In this document: positions 24,458 to 34,524 of the stretch, in pieces
Layout of the letters: the number at the start of each line of letters is the position of its first letter
Position numbering within the stretch: position 1 is the stretch's first letter
Source: Heyndrickxia ginsengihumi
GTDB lineage: Bacteria > Bacillota > Bacilli > Bacillales > Bacillaceae_C
Direction of reading: 5' to 3'
Length of the DNA stretch: 64,000 nt
NCBI RefSeq assembly: GCF_011008565.1
Contig: NZ_JAAIWK010000003.1
Span: forward strand, 33,300 to 97,299
Notes under the pieces: model-generated
What the model was told of the DNA's origin: nothing
The model's database searches: none
What the model saw: only the letters and a program-made list of their open reading frames with translations
Made by a program: the position numbers and the translations under genes

Positions 24458-26833
24458 ATGGATACAAGCAATTCAACAAAAAAAGAATTTTTATTAGAAG
24501 GATTGGATTGTGCAAACTGTGCAGCAAAGATTGAACATGGCATTCGCGAAATAGATGGTGTTTTATCATGTTCAGTGAACTATATGACGAAGACACTTAC
24601 GTTAGAAACGGAAGAGGATTTTTTAAGTGATGTCATTACTGATTCTAAGCAGCTTATTAAACATATTGAGCCTCATGTAGATGTAATTGATAAACAAAAT
24701 CAGAAAGCAGGGCCTCTTACTTTTAACTTACAAGGTTTAGACTGTGCAAGCTGTGCGGCAAAAGTGGAGAAGGCAGTAGGGCTTTTAGCAAATGTAAAAT
24801 CATCCTCTGTTGATTTTACCTCGCAAAAATTACTGGTAGAGCCCACTGATTCTTCAGAACAATCACTTATGGATGATATTATGGAGGCTGTCAAACGGGT
24901 TGAACCTGATGTGCACGTTCAATTGGAATCACATGAAACAGACCGTGATCATTCTCATCGTAACGGTCATAATCATGGCAACATTCATATGAAAAGGCTG
25001 ATTAAACGTTTAATAATTGGAGTACTGATTGCGATGATTGCTTTTTTTGCTACCCCGCCATTTCCTGTAGAATTGAGTTTATTTGTAATTGCATATCTCA
25101 TAATTGGCGGTGATATTGTTTATCGGGCGTTCACTAATATGATCAGGGGGCAACTTTTTGATGAACATTTTTTAATGGCGATCGCGACAATTGGAGCATT
25201 CGCTGTTAGGCAATATCCTGAGGGCATAGCCGTGATGCTGTTTTACCAAATAGGGGAATTATTCCAAAGTATTGCAGTAAATCGTTCACGGAAATCGATA
25301 CAAGCATTAATGGATATCCGCCCTGACAATGCCCATTTAAAAATAGGTAATGAAACAAAGAAAGTATCGCCGGAGGAAGTAAATGTAGGAAGCACCATTC
25401 TTGTTAAGCCGGGTGAAAAAATTCCTCTGGATGGAAAAGTGATGACAGGGACTTCGATGGTTGATACTTCAGCTTTAACAGGGGAATCTATGCCAAAAGA
25501 AATAGAAGCGGGAAGTGAAGTACTCGCCGGCTATGTCAATACAAATGGTCTTTTAACTATTGAAGTGACAAAGAGGTACGGAGAATCTACAGTGGCGAAA
25601 ATTTTGGACTTAGTGCAAAATGCCAGCAGCAGGAAGGCTCAAACGGAACATTTTATTACGAAATTTGCCCGCTATTATACACCTGTTGTCGTCATTACAG
25701 CAGCTGTGTTAGCGTTCATACCACCGCTTGTTATGCAAGGAGCTCATTTCTCTGATTGGATTTATCGAGCACTTGTGTTTTTAGTCATTTCTTGTCCGTG
25801 TGCGCTTGTTGTTTCCATACCGCTTGGCTTTTTTGCCGGAATTGGTGGGGCATCTAAAAAGGGGATTTTAATAAAAGGCAGCAATTATCTTGAAGCGTTA
25901 AATGCTGTGAAATATATCATTTTTGATAAAACAGGGACATTAACGAAAGGTGTCTTTAATGTAACAAGTATAAATCCTGTTGATGACATGACAAAGGATC
26001 AATTACTAGAGTATGCTGCGCATGCAGAGGCATATTCTAACCATCCTATTGCTCTTTCAGTTTGCAGAGCATATGGAAAAAATATTGATGTTCAGCATAT
26101 TAGAGATTATCAAGAAATACCAGGCCACGGGATACAAGTAACGGTTGATAATCGCCGTATTTTGGCTGGAAATGCGAAATTGATGAAGAAAGAGCAAATT
26201 TCATTCAAAGAACCTAATGTTATAGGAACAGTATTGTATATCGCTATTGATCATGTATTTTCCGGTTACATTGTGATATCCGATGAAGTAAAGGAGGATT
26301 CGGCAAAGGCAATTCGTACATTGAAAGCATTAGGTATTAAAAAGACAATGCTGCTTACGGGAGATTCTAAAGAAGTGGCAGCCGCTGTTGGCAGCAAGTT
26401 AGGCTTAGATGAAGTATATGCAGAACTGCTCCCTGATCAGAAAGTGGAAAAACTTGAACAATTGGATGGACAAAAGGCGGCAAAAGAAAAGCTCGTATTT
26501 GTCGGAGACGGCATTAACGATACGCCTGTGCTTGCGAGGGCAGATATTGGAATTGCAATGGGGGGGCTAGGATCTGATGCAGCAATCGAGGCAGCAGATA
26601 TTGTCCTCATGACAGATGAACCTTCCAAAATTGCGATTGCTATTAAAATGGCAAAACGTACTCGCAATATCGTTTGGCAAAATATTATATTTGCATTAGG
26701 AATAAAGTTAATCTTCCTTTTATTGGGGGCCTTTGGAATTGCAACGATGTGGGAAGCGGTTTTCTCAGATGTAGGTGTTACTTTAATAGCAGTCTTCAAT
26801 GCAATGCGTGTACTACACACAAAGAATTTATAA
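24458..26833 (+). CDS. cadA: Cadmium/zinc/lead-exporting P1B-type ATPase
   Basis: 791 residues. Two heavy-metal-associated domains are present, with GLDCANC (C18, C21) and GLDCASC (C96, C99), followed by a His-rich linker at 159-177. The membrane metal-binding motif is CPC at 446-448, the signature of Cu and Zn/Cd/Pb pumps. The phosphorylated Asp is D490 in DKTGTLTKG, TGES lies near 341 and GDGINDTP near 685. Four hydrophobic segments lie before the TGES domain, two around CPC and two at the C-terminus. Tandem HMA domains with a His-rich linker and an adjacent CadC repressor favour Cd/Zn/Pb over Cu. Expression should depend on the upstream operator. Confidence 0.92.
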   Translation: MDTSNSTKKEFLLEGLDCANCAAKIEHGIREIDGVLSCSVNYMTKTLTLETEEDFLSDVITDSKQLIKHIEPHVDVIDKQNQKAGPLTFNLQGLDCASCAAKVEKAVGLLANVKSSSVDFTSQKLLVEPTDSSEQSLMDDIMEAVKRVEPDVHVQLESHETDRDHSHRNGHNHGNIHMKRLIKRLIIGVLIAMIAFFATPPFPVELSLFVIAYLIIGGDIVYRAFTNMIRGQLFDEHFLMAIATIGAFAVRQYPEGIAVMLFYQIGELFQSIAVNRSRKSIQALMDIRPDNAHLKIGNETKKVSPEEVNVGSTILVKPGEKIPLDGKVMTGTSMVDTSALTGESMPKEIEAGSEVLAGYVNTNGLLTIEVTKRYGESTVAKILDLVQNASSRKAQTEHFITKFARYYTPVVVITAAVLAFIPPLVMQGAHFSDWIYRALVFLVISCPCALVVSIPLGFFAGIGGASKKGILIKGSNYLEALNAVKYIIFDKTGTLTKGVFNVTSINPVDDMTKDQLLEYAAHAEAYSNHPIALSVCRAYGKNIDVQHIRDYQEIPGHGIQVTVDNRRILAGNAKLMKKEQISFKEPNVIGTVLYIAIDHVFSGYIVISDEVKEDSAKAIRTLKALGIKKTMLLTGDSKEVAAAVGSKLGLDEVYAELLPDQKVEKLEQLDGQKAAKEKLVFVGDGINDTPVLARADIGIAMGGLGSDAAIEAADIVLMTDEPSKIAIAIKMAKRTRNIVWQNIIFALGIKLIFLLLGAFGIATMWEAVFSDVGVTLIAVFNAMRVLHTKNL

Positions 26834-26842
26834 GTTGGATGA

Positions 26843-26887
26843 AAAATTGGCACGAACCTTAAAAGGGGTTGTGCCAATTTTGTTTTT
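26843..26887. terminator. Bidirectional terminator between cadA and the aldo/keto reductase gene
   Basis: AAAATTGGCAC (26843-26853) pairs perfectly with GTGCCAATTTT (26871-26881), with an inner AACC/GGTT pair and T-runs on both strands. Confidence 0.9.
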
Positions 26888-26907
26888 AATAGTAATCTTG
26901 TTTTTTC

Positions 26908-27780
26908 TTAGCTCTTCACGGCATTTGTTAATGTGTTGAAATCTTCATCACTAAGTGTAATTCCGGCAGCTGCAATGTTTTCTTCGACATGAGAGACAGA
27001 AGATGTTCCTGGGATCGGTAACATAACAGGAGAACGTTTAAGTAGCCATGCAAGTGCAAGCTGTGCAGGATGTGCACCATGTTCTTTCGCTATATTAGCA
27101 AGCGGGCTTCCTTCTTTTGCTAGTTCGCCTGTTGCTAATGGGAACCATGGAATAAATGCAACATTGTTGGCTTCACAATATTCAAGCATTGATTCAGATT
27201 CACGATTTGCAAGATTATATAAGTTTTGAACAGAAACAATTGGGGTAATTGCATTAGCTGCTTTAAATTCTTCCACAGTTACTTGGCTTAGTCCAATATA
27301 GCGAATTTTTCCCTCTTGTTTCAACAACTCTAATTCTCCCACCTGTTCTGCAAGAGGAACTTTTGGGTCAATACGATGCAATTGAAGTAGATCAATTGTT
27401 TCTAATCCTAAGTCAATTAGATTGAGTTCAACTTGCTGTCTTAAATACTCCGGACGTCCAACTGGGCGCCAGTCGTCAGGGCCGCAACGTGTAAGGCCGA
27501 CTTTGGTTGCAATGACCAAATCGTCTTTATATGGATGAAGTGCTTTTTTGATGAGTCTGTTCGCGACAAAAGGTCCATAGGAGTCTGCAGTATCAATAAA
27601 GTTTACTCCAAGCTCAACAGCTCTTTGGAGAACTCGAACTGCTTCTTCAGGATCACGGGGCTCTCCCCAAATGCCTTTTCCAGTTAATTGCATTGTTCCA
27701 TAACCTAAGCGATTAACTGTTAGATCTTCGCCAATTTTAAATGTGCCTGCGTTAGAAGCGGGAATGTTTTGATTTGTCAA
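26908..27780 (-). CDS. Aldo/keto reductase
   Basis: 290 residues folding as an NADPH-dependent (beta/alpha)8 barrel. The catalytic tetrad is visible: Asp and Tyr in [12 protein letters not shown] (about 61-72), Lys in LVIATKVG near 94, and His in DLLQLHRID near 136. The C-terminal cofactor loop [16 protein letters not shown] is present. The substrate cannot be inferred; relatives reduce aldehydes such as methylglyoxal or oxidise sugars. It sits between the cad and ars operons but has its own ribosome binding site (AGGAGG) and no metal-related feature, so a role in metal resistance is not supported. Confidence 0.85.
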   Translation of the reverse strand: MTNQNIPASNAGTFKIGEDLTVNRLGYGTMQLTGKGIWGEPRDPEEAVRVLQRAVELGVNFIDTADSYGPFVANRLIKKALHPYKDDLVIATKVGLTRCGPDDWRPVGRPEYLRQQVELNLIDLGLETIDLLQLHRIDPKVPLAEQVGELELLKQEGKIRYIGLSQVTVEEFKAANAITPIVSVQNLYNLANRESESMLEYCEANNVAFIPWFPLATGELAKEGSPLANIAKEHGAHPAQLALAWLLKRSPVMLPIPGTSSVSHVEENIAAAGITLSDEDFNTLTNAVKS

Positions 27781-28149
27781 TATTTTCTCCTCCTTATGGG
27801 CTTTGTCAAAATGTCATCATTGAGGCGAACTTGTATGTATTTTACATTTTGCTGTTTTCGTAAACCTTGTTGTTCTTACATAAGAAATAGTTAGCTGATT
27901 TCCGCTTCGCCGCAGGAGTCTCGCACCTTGCGCTTTATACATTATCATGATGTAGGTGAACAACAGCTATTTCAAAACAGCAATCTTTTAGACAAGCGCC
28001 TTCAATTTTGACGTTCTTTTATTTTAGCATTTAAAGTAATATTTAAGTCAAATGATAAGAATCGCTTCTGCCAGATCTATCCTAAGTCTGGTTTATACTG
28101 GGATTTGAGGTGCTGTTGCTTGGATTTTAAATAATGAGTTCGTGTTAAT
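27781..28149. other. Intergenic gap with a family B repeat fragment
   Basis: No supported gene. Bases 27893-27936 (TGATTTCCGCTTCGCCGCAG, then GAGTCTCGCACCTTGCGC) look like a reverse-orientation fragment of the family B repeat. A 60-codon ORF over 28077-28259 overlaps the end of arsC in the same direction and has no ribosome binding site. Confidence 0.4.
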
Positions 28150-28179
28150 AAAATAGGGAATGTCCTAATAGACATCCCT
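28150..28179 (-). terminator. Terminator of the ars operon
   Basis: On the minus strand AGGGATGTC and GACATTCCCT pair with one bulged base around TATTAG and lead into ATTTTATTAA. Confidence 0.7.
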
Positions 28180-28186
28180 GCAATGT

Positions 28187-28603
28187 TTATTTTCCTGTCT
28201 CTGCAAATTGCTTTATTCGGTCGCCAATTTCGTCTCTCACCCGTTGGAAAACAGCCCACTTTTGCTCGTCTGTTCCTTCAGCTTTTGCAGGGTCATCGAA
28301 TCCCCAATGTTCCCGTTTTACACTAGGAGGAGTTACCGGGCATTTATCGGCTGCATCTCCGCATAATGTTATGACTAAATCAGCATTATTTAAAATATTT
28401 GGCTCAATAATATTTGAAGTTTGCTTTGAAATATCAATACCAACTTCTTTCATTGCTTTTACGGCATTAGGGTTCAATCCGTGGGCTTCAATGCCAGCAC
28501 TGAAAACTTCCCATTCTTTACCTAAATATTTTTTTGCCCATCCCTCTGCCATTTGGCTTCGGCACGAATTTCCTGTACATAAGAAGTAAATTGTTTTTGT
28601 CAT
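28187..28603 (-). CDS. arsC: Arsenate reductase, thioredoxin-coupled
   Basis: 138 residues related to low-molecular-weight tyrosine phosphatases. The P-loop C9-TGNSC-R15 binds arsenate; C81 and C88 in [11 protein letters not shown] form the thiol relay that ends in a disulfide reduced by thioredoxin, and the general acid Asp lies in [10 protein letters not shown] near 103. It converts arsenate to arsenite, the substrate of the exporter encoded just upstream (34-base gap). The three-cysteine layout distinguishes it from the glutaredoxin-coupled E. coli type. Third gene of arsR-arsB-arsC. Confidence 0.93.
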   Translation of the reverse strand: MTKTIYFLCTGNSCRSQMAEGWAKKYLGKEWEVFSAGIEAHGLNPNAVKAMKEVGIDISKQTSNIIEPNILNNADLVITLCGDAADKCPVTPPSVKREHWGFDDPAKAEGTDEQKWAVFQRVRDEIGDRIKQFAETGK

Positions 28604-28637
28604 CGTCGATTCTCCTATCTATAAGATTTTCTTTCAA

Positions 28638-29933
28638 TTACATAATCAGCAGCGATATGTAGAGACCTAGCAATGTAAGAAATATAACAGGAATAATTAA
28701 GATCATGCCTGTTTTAAAATAAGTGCCCCAAGATATTTTCATTTCTTTTTGTGAAAGTACATGGAGCCATAATAGGGTGGCAAGGGAGCCGATGGGGGTT
28801 ATTTTTGGCCCCAAATCAGAACCAATCACATTAGCATAAACTAAAGCCTCTTTTATGGTCCCTGTTGCGGACGTATCTGTTATGGCCAATGCATCAATCA
28901 TAACGGTCGGCATATTATTCATGACCGAAGAAAGGATTGCAGCAAGAAAGCCCATTAACATCGTACTAGCAAATAGACCATTGTTTACTCCATGTTGAAT
29001 AACTTCAGCGAGAATGGATGTTAATCCCGCATTTCTAAGTCCATAGACAACTACATACATGCCTATGGAAAAAAATACGATTGCCCAAGGGGCTCCTTTT
29101 ATAATCTTGCGCGTATTTACTGCAGAACTTTTTTTTGCTAACAATAAAAATAAAATTGCAATGAAACTAGCGATGAAAGATACAGGGATATGTAAGTACT
29201 CACCTATAAAATAGCCGATTAATAGCATTCCAAGTACAGCCCAAGAGATATAAAATAAGTTTTGATCCCGTACAGCTTCTTTCGGCATCTTTAAATGGTT
29301 TAAATCATATGTTTTTGGAATGCTTTTTTTGAAATATATATATAAAACAATAATACTGGCTACTAGAGAAAAGAAAGTAGGTATTATCATATGAGCAGCA
29401 TACTGAATAAAGCCGATATTAAAATAGTCCGCAGAAACGATGTTTACGAGATTGCTTACGATCAATGGTAAAGAAGTAGTATCCGCGATAAAACCACTTG
29501 CAATGATAAACGGAAAGACCATCTTCTCATTAAAATGCAATGCCCGTACCATTGCTAATACAATAGGAGTTAAAATGAGTGCGGCCCCATCGTTAGCGAA
29601 AAGGGCGGCAACAAATGCCCCTAAAATAGATACGAAGATAAACATCCTAATTCCGCTGCCCTTTGCTCCCCTTGCCATATGGAGAGCAGCCCATTCAAAA
29701 AAGCCGATTTCATCAAGAATCAATGAAATAATGATGATTGCGATAAATGTAAGAACAGCATCCCATACAATATTTGTAACGTTCCAAACATCTTGTAAAT
29801 GAACGACTTGAAAGATTAGTGCCAGTATTGCGCCCCCGCAGGCAGACCAGCCAATTGACAAGCCCCTAGGCTGCCAAATAACGAATATAAGTGTAATGAC
29901 GAAGATTATGAAAGCAAAAATGGTGTGTAACAA
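28638..29933 (-). CDS. arsB: Arsenite efflux permease ArsB
   Basis: About 431 residues with some 11-12 membrane segments and the family-typical [21 protein letters not shown] (about 80-100) and [19 protein letters not shown] (about 112-130). It exports arsenite (and antimonite) driven by the membrane potential. The frame is open to a GTG at 29960 that overlaps arsR, but AGGAGG inside that stretch stands 10 bases before the in-frame TTG at 29933, which also matches the N-terminus of B. subtilis ArsB, so 29933 is preferred. No arsA ATPase gene is present. Lies between arsR and arsC in one operon. Confidence 0.9.
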   Translation of the reverse strand: MLHTIFAFIIFVITLIFVIWQPRGLSIGWSACGGAILALIFQVVHLQDVWNVTNIVWDAVLTFIAIIIISLILDEIGFFEWAALHMARGAKGSGIRMFIFVSILGAFVAALFANDGAALILTPIVLAMVRALHFNEKMVFPFIIASGFIADTTSLPLIVSNLVNIVSADYFNIGFIQYAAHMIIPTFFSLVASIIVLYIYFKKSIPKTYDLNHLKMPKEAVRDQNLFYISWAVLGMLLIGYFIGEYLHIPVSFIASFIAILFLLLAKKSSAVNTRKIIKGAPWAIVFFSIGMYVVVYGLRNAGLTSILAEVIQHGVNNGLFASTMLMGFLAAILSSVMNNMPTVMIDALAITDTSATGTIKEALVYANVIGSDLGPKITPIGSLATLLWLHVLSQKEMKISWGTYFKTGMILIIPVIFLTLLGLYISLLIM

Positions 29934-29952
29934 GACAAGAATTCCTCCTAAG

Positions 29953-30294
29953 TTATTCACATATGACCCTTAAACCTTGTTGCTCTAACAATACGAACTT
30001 TTCATTTTGATTTGGAATATGGTTTAAAACATCTAAAATTAGTGGAAAATGTTTACTATCCTTGTTTAGAGAATAAATCATCCATTGTCCTTTTCTCTGT
30101 TCGGAAACTAAGCAAGCATCTTTTAATTTTTTTAGATGTTGACTGACAGCAGGCTGGGACATGTTAAAAATGGCTACAAATTCACAAACACAACAATCGT
30201 GCATTGAAAGAAGAGCGAGCATAGAAAGCCGTGTTTTGTCACCAAGCAGCTTTAAAATTTTTGCTGTCTCTTCCAAATGAGTATCAACAGTCAT
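29953..30294 (-). CDS. arsR: Arsenical resistance repressor ArsR
   Basis: 113 residues. The ArsR winged helix covers about 8-85 with recognition helix [14 protein letters not shown]. The arsenite-binding cysteines are in helix 3, DCCVCEF near 33-39, matching the ELCVCDL-type site with one extra Cys. Two ATGs are possible (30300 and 30294); GAGGTG is too close to the first and 6 bases from the second. It represses arsRBC until arsenite or antimonite binds. Direct repeats upstream at 30321 and 30337 may be the operator. Confidence 0.9.
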   Translation of the reverse strand: MTVDTHLEETAKILKLLGDKTRLSMLALLSMHDCCVCEFVAIFNMSQPAVSQHLKKLKDACLVSEQRKGQWMIYSLNKDSKHFPLILDVLNHIPNQNEKFVLLEQQGLRVICE

Positions 30295-30320
30295 GAGCAT
30301 TCACCTCTATATAATCAATT

Positions 30321-30345
30321 ACTTATATAATAAAATACTTATATG
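30321..30345 (-). promoter_or_regulatory. Possible ArsR operator (direct repeats)
   Basis: ACTTATATA (30321-30329) and ACTTATATG (30337-30345) are spaced 16 bases apart in the region just upstream of arsR. Confidence 0.35.
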
Positions 30346-30514
30346 TTGATTGCCAGTTTTTTCACCGAATGGTCAACAAAAACTCGAAACAATCTAGCAA
30401 ATTGGTGTATAATTCAATAGTGGATAAGTACGTCATCTTTATATTTAAATTTATCATCAGGTCGTCAATTTTATATTAATATGAAATATATTGTTGAAAG
30501 TGAGTGGAAAACTT

Positions 30515-31234
30515 ATGGGACGTAAATGGAATAATATTAAAGATAAGAAAGCTTCAAAAGATGCAAGCATGAGCCGCATTTATGCAAAATTTGGCCGTGA
30601 AATTTATGTTGCTGCAAAGCAAGGTGAGCCTGATCCAGAAGCGAACCGTGCATTAAAAGTTGTTCTTGAACGTGCAAAAACTTACAGTGTACCAAAGTCA
30701 ATTATTGAACGTGCGATTGAGAAAGCAAAAGGTGGTTCAGAAGAAAATTATGATGAACTCCGTTATGAAGGATTCGGACCAAGCGGATCGATGATTATCG
30801 TAGATGCCCTTACTAATAATGTAAATCGTACAGCTCCAGAAGTACGCTCAGCATTCGGTAAAAATGGGGGAAATATGGGTGTAAGTGGATCTGTAGCGTA
30901 TATGTTTGATGCCACTGCTGTTATTGGTGTTGAAGGTAAAACTGCTGATGAAGTACTCGAAATGTTATTAGAGGCAGACGTAGATGTACGTGATGTTTTT
31001 GAAGAAGATGGCGCTGTTATCGTATATGCTGAACCTGATCAGTTCCATGCTGTTCAAGAAGCATTTAAAAATGTTGGCATTACAGACTTTACTGTTGCTG
31101 AGCTTACAATGCTTCCGCAAACCTATGTAACACTTTCAGAAGAGGATCAAGCACAATTTGAAAAACTAATCGATGCATTAGAAGATTTAGAAGATGTTCA
31201 ACAAGTGTACCATAACGTAGATTTAGGAGAATAA
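30515..31234 (+). CDS. yeeI: YebC/PmpR-family protein, YeeI-like
   Basis: 239 residues from the ATG at 30515. The opening [20 protein letters not shown] and the close [17 protein letters not shown] match B. subtilis YeeI almost throughout. The family has three domains: an N-terminal helical region (1-75), then two alpha/beta domains, with conserved [18 protein letters not shown] near 77-95. Members act as transcriptional regulators or as translation factors that relieve ribosome stalling (as described for YebC-type proteins); which applies to YeeI is not settled. An upstream in-frame TTG at 30491 is not needed. Own terminator follows. Confidence 0.9.
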   Translation: MGRKWNNIKDKKASKDASMSRIYAKFGREIYVAAKQGEPDPEANRALKVVLERAKTYSVPKSIIERAIEKAKGGSEENYDELRYEGFGPSGSMIIVDALTNNVNRTAPEVRSAFGKNGGNMGVSGSVAYMFDATAVIGVEGKTADEVLEMLLEADVDVRDVFEEDGAVIVYAEPDQFHAVQEAFKNVGITDFTVAELTMLPQTYVTLSEEDQAQFEKLIDALEDLEDVQQVYHNVDLGE

Positions 31235-31253
31235 GTTTCACCTATACGATTTT

Positions 31254-31291
31254 AAAGGCAAATACCAATCGTTTTTGGTATTTGCCTTTTT
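31254..31291 (+). terminator. Terminator after yeeI
   Basis: A perfect 15-base stem, AAAGGCAAATACCAA with TTGGTATTTGCCTTT, followed by TT. Confidence 0.9.
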
Positions 31292-31374
31292 ATATAGATA
31301 AGGTTAAAAAAATGGAGGAATTCTGGGACAGGAAATATAATATTTTATTGTTAATGAAAGGGGACTGAGATTGG

Positions 31375-32358
31375 ATGAAGTATCGTGCATTAGGTAATAC
31401 AGGTATAAAAGTAAGCGAAGTGAGCTTTGGAACATGGGCGATCGGTGGAGACTGGGGAAGAACGAATGATGAAGATGCGTTAAAATCTATTCAATATGCG
31501 ATAGATCAAGGTGTTAATTTTTTTGATACGGCAGATGTATATGGGAATGGTCATAGTGAAGAACTATTGGCAAAAGCAACAAAAGGAATGGAAGACAATA
31601 TATATATTGCAACGAAATTTTGCCGTCAAGGAGATATTTACGATCCCAATAATTATTCGTATGAAACTGTACGTTCTTATTGTGAGGCAAGTCTTCGCCG
31701 CTTAAACCGCGAAGCAATTGATTTGTACCAAATTCATTGCCCTGCAACGGAAATTCTTAAAGATGGACAAGTGTTTGATGTATTGGATCAATTACAAAGA
31801 GAAGGGAAGATTAAACATTATGGTGTAAGTGTTGAAACAGTTGAAGAGGGGGTTATATGTCTTGAATATCCAAATGTTAAAACGTTGCAAGTAATTTTTA
31901 ATATTTTCCGCCAAAAGCCACTGGAAGTGCTTTTTCCGGAGGCCTATAAAAAAGGCGTAGGCATTCTTGCTAGAGTTCCATTAGCAAGCGGGTTACTAAC
32001 AGGAAAATATTCTAAAGAACACGTTTTTGAGGAAAACGACCATCGCCGTTTCAATGAAAATGGAGAGGCTTTTAATGTTGGAGAGACATTTGCTGGCCTC
32101 GGTTTTAAAAATGGGGTTGAATTGGCTGAACAGTTGAAATGGATTGCAGAGGGAAGACCTACAATGGCTAGTGCTGCCCTTCGCTGGATTCTTGATCAGC
32201 AGGAAGTAACTTGTGTCATCCCTGGATTTAAGAACATCCAGCAAATAGACAGCAATTTACAAGCACTAGAAGCACGTACATTTTCGCAGGAAGAACAAGA
32301 AAAGCTGAGAACTTTTTATGAAGAAAAAGTGGAACACCTCATTCGCGGTGCGTATTAA
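31375..32358 (+). CDS. Aldo/keto reductase (327 aa)
   Basis: An NADP(H)-dependent barrel enzyme with Asp and Tyr of the tetrad in NFFDTADVYGNGHSE (about 48-62), Lys in IYIATKF near 80, and His in DLYQIHCP near 118. The C-terminal cofactor motif CVIPGFKNIQQIDSNLQA is present. Length and the long loop near 200-240 place it in the larger AKR subgroup found in Bacilli, whose members act on sugars or aldehydes. The ATG has GAAAGGGG about 11 bases upstream. It shares no operon with the reductase at 26.9 kb, and the two are only distantly similar. Substrate unknown. Confidence 0.85.
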   Translation: MKYRALGNTGIKVSEVSFGTWAIGGDWGRTNDEDALKSIQYAIDQGVNFFDTADVYGNGHSEELLAKATKGMEDNIYIATKFCRQGDIYDPNNYSYETVRSYCEASLRRLNREAIDLYQIHCPATEILKDGQVFDVLDQLQREGKIKHYGVSVETVEEGVICLEYPNVKTLQVIFNIFRQKPLEVLFPEAYKKGVGILARVPLASGLLTGKYSKEHVFEENDHRRFNENGEAFNVGETFAGLGFKNGVELAEQLKWIAEGRPTMASAALRWILDQQEVTCVIPGFKNIQQIDSNLQALEARTFSQEEQEKLRTFYEEKVEHLIRGAY

Positions 32359-32505
32359 TAAAGGGTGTTTTCTGCTTTGTTCCTTATTCATGAAAAATAA
32401 GCAGGTGATTTTAGTTTTCCGCGGGCAGAACCAGAACCTTAACATGACCTCCTTTGCGCTGAGGGTCTCAGCAATCTGCAGGAGTTTTGTATGTTACTAC
32501 TTAAT

Positions 32506-32541
32506 AAAAGAACATCCCAAATTAAACGGGATGTTCTTTTA
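32506..32541. terminator. Bidirectional terminator between convergent genes
   Basis: AAAAGAACATCCC (32506-32518) pairs perfectly with GGGATGTTCTTTT (32528-32540). It serves the aldo/keto reductase on the left and the IolW-like dehydrogenase on the right. The preceding 32400-32500 looks like a worn family B fragment (TTTTCCGCGGGC, GAGGGTCTCAGCAATCTGCA). Confidence 0.88.
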
Positions 32542-32544
32542 AGT

Positions 32545-33600
32545 TTATTGTTTTTGATTGTTGAAGAAGACCGCTTTTTTCTCCTTGCTGCTTTGTAAAG
32601 CGGCGTGGATCACTTGTATCGTTTTTAGGCCATCTTCGCCAGGAACAGGATTTGCTTTTCCGCTTCGGATATGGTCATACACTTGTCGATAGTAGGATGT
32701 ATATGAGCCGGGAATCGTTTCAATTTTCTTTGTTACTTCTTTGCCGTTTTCATCTATTGTTAATGCACCGTACCATTCTTCTTTATCTTTACCCCAATCT
32801 TTTTCTGTTGGGATTTTTCCTGCCTTTAAAGCATCTTCTTGTCCGTCCAAACCATATTTAATAAAACTGCCCTTGCTGCCATGAACAGCAAATTTTGGTC
32901 CTTGGCCTTTTACGATGGAACCTGAGTGTAAGATTACACGTCGTTGTTCATAGCCTAGAATAATATGAAAATAATCGTCTACTTGTGATTGCTCCCGCTG
33001 CGCAAATACGTCAGCAAGTACAAATTGCGGTGTACCAAACAAATGAAGAGCTTGATCAATTAAATGGGAGCCTAAGTCGTAAAGCATTCCGCTGCCTTTT
33101 CCAGCCTGTTCTCTCCAGCGATTTCTGACATTTGGGCGAAAACGATCAAAGTGTGCTTCATAAGTAGTAATTTCTCCAAGTGATCCTTCAGAGATTAAAT
33201 GTTTAATCGTAAGAAAGTCATTGTCCCATCGTCTATTTTGATAAACGCTGAGCATGACATTGTTTTGCTTTGCCAGTTGGATCAATTCTTTTGCTTCCTC
33301 TGGATCGACGACCATTGGTTTTTCAATAATGACATGTTTTTTTGCTATTAAACTTTGCTTCGCCATCTCATAATGGAGTGTATTTGGGGTAGTAATGACC
33401 ACGAGTTCAATTTCAGGGTCATTTATGATATCATCCATTTTTTCGGCAACGGTAATATTGCCAAGATCATTTTGCACCTTTTCTTGATTGGAAGAAAGTA
33501 CTTTTATAAGATCGAATTCATCTAATGCTTTTAAGAATGGTGCATGAAAAGTCGCGCCTGAAAATCCATATCCAATTAGCCCTGTTTTAATTTTCTCCAT
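32545..33600 (-). CDS. Gfo/Idh/MocA oxidoreductase, IolW-like
   Basis: 351 residues from the ATG at 33600; a GTG at 33609 is also in frame. The Rossmann domain (1-120) starts TGLIGYGFSGATFHAPFL and carries the EKPMV motif with the conserved Lys near 94. The C-terminal alpha/beta domain contains GSGMLYDLGSHLIDQALHLFG near 168-188 with the catalytic Asp/His pair. Many segments (NRRWDNDFLTIKHLISEGSL, SGSIVKGQGP, YGLDGQEDAL) match B. subtilis IolW (YvaA), an NADP-dependent scyllo-inositol dehydrogenase, and E. coli YdgJ. The start lies within the end of the DeoR-type regulator gene, so the two are coupled and the regulator likely controls it in response to a sugar or inositol phosphate. Confidence 0.82.
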   Translation of the reverse strand: MEKIKTGLIGYGFSGATFHAPFLKALDEFDLIKVLSSNQEKVQNDLGNITVAEKMDDIINDPEIELVVITTPNTLHYEMAKQSLIAKKHVIIEKPMVVDPEEAKELIQLAKQNNVMLSVYQNRRWDNDFLTIKHLISEGSLGEITTYEAHFDRFRPNVRNRWREQAGKGSGMLYDLGSHLIDQALHLFGTPQFVLADVFAQREQSQVDDYFHIILGYEQRRVILHSGSIVKGQGPKFAVHGSKGSFIKYGLDGQEDALKAGKIPTEKDWGKDKEEWYGALTIDENGKEVTKKIETIPGSYTSYYRQVYDHIRSGKANPVPGEDGLKTIQVIHAALQSSKEKKAVFFNNQKQ

Positions 33601-34372
33601 ATCTCTCACTCTCTTCTTCGTTTGTCGTAATGATTAGTTCAATAGAATGCTTTTCCAACAATTCTTTTAATGCTGGCTGTGGAGCAATATCGGTGATGAT
33701 GACATCAATTTCTGATAAGTCACATACTTTATGGAAAAACTCTTTATGGAACTTAGTATGATCAGCTAATAATATGACTTTTCGAGCTGATTGAATCATT
33801 CTTTTTTTCGTAAAAGCTTCTTGTTCATCAGGCGAGCTAAGTCCCTCAAGTCCAATAGCGCATGCTCCAATAAACAATTGGTCAGGCTTATATGCTTTTA
33901 GGGCTGCGGCTGTTTGCGGACCGACAAAATTTCGCTGAAAGGGATTAAATTTACCACCTGCTAAATAAACAGTTGTCTCAGGACGTTCACTGAGCAGATT
34001 CATGATATCGATGGAATTTGTCACAATAGTAGTGCCCTTTGCATTCATATAGCGGGCAACACACTCAACAGTTGTTGAAGTATCAAACATAATAAATCCA
34101 TTATCGTGAATAAATGTACAGGCTTTTTTTGCAATCAATTCTTTTTCTTTCGTCACTTCTCGATGTAAGTATTTGGTCAATTGGTCATGATTAGAAGAAC
34201 GGAGGGCACCGCCTTTAACTCGTATAACAGAACCGGTTTCTTCGAGTTTAACTAAATCCCTCCTTGCTGTATCACGGGAAACATGGAATCTAGACATAAT
34301 TTCTTCTAAACTGACTTCACCTTGAGTATTGAGTAATTCTTGAATTTGTTTTAAACGAATTTTTTGAGACAT
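33587..34372 (-). CDS. DeoR/GlpR-family sugar-responsive regulator
   Basis: 261 residues. An N-terminal DeoR HTH spans about 5-58 (EVSLEEIMSRFHVSRDTARRDLVKLEETGSVIRVKGGA), followed by the DeoR C-terminal sensor domain with the phosphate-sugar-isomerase-like fold (FIMFDTSTTVECVARYM, VTNSIDI, YLAGG, ADHTKF). Such repressors bind a phosphorylated sugar. The last codons overlap the start of the IolW-like dehydrogenase gene, which is its likely target. AGGTGAAT precedes the ATG. Confidence 0.88.
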   Translation of the reverse strand: MSQKIRLKQIQELLNTQGEVSLEEIMSRFHVSRDTARRDLVKLEETGSVIRVKGGALRSSNHDQLTKYLHREVTKEKELIAKKACTFIHDNGFIMFDTSTTVECVARYMNAKGTTIVTNSIDIMNLLSERPETTVYLAGGKFNPFQRNFVGPQTAAALKAYKPDQLFIGACAIGLEGLSSPDEQEAFTKKRMIQSARKVILLADHTKFHKEFFHKVCDLSEIDVIITDIAPQPALKELLEKHSIELIITTNEEESERYGEN

Positions 34373-34494
34373 TCATTCACCTCAAATATTGTTGATGTGT
34401 TCAGTATAGTCTTTTAAAATGTTTAATTCAAGTAAAAAACTTATTTTTATAAGTAAAAAATGCAAAAAAGAAAGATTGAACCAAATAGATAAAA

Positions 34495-34522
34495 TAAAAA
34501 ACGAGCTGCAAAGCTCGTTTTT
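34495..34522 (-). terminator. Terminator of the marR-MMPL operon
   Basis: AAAAAACGAGCT and AGCTCGTTTTTT form a 12-base stem around GCAA, with A/T runs serving either strand. Confidence 0.9.
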
Positions 34523-34524
34523 TA

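Noticed and set aside
26437-26877. 146-codon ORF opposite the end of cadA
   Set aside because: Antisense shadow; begins inside the bidirectional terminator.
28077-28259. 60-codon ORF downstream of arsC
   Set aside because: Overlaps the arsC C-terminus in another frame, runs through the ars terminator and lacks a start signal.
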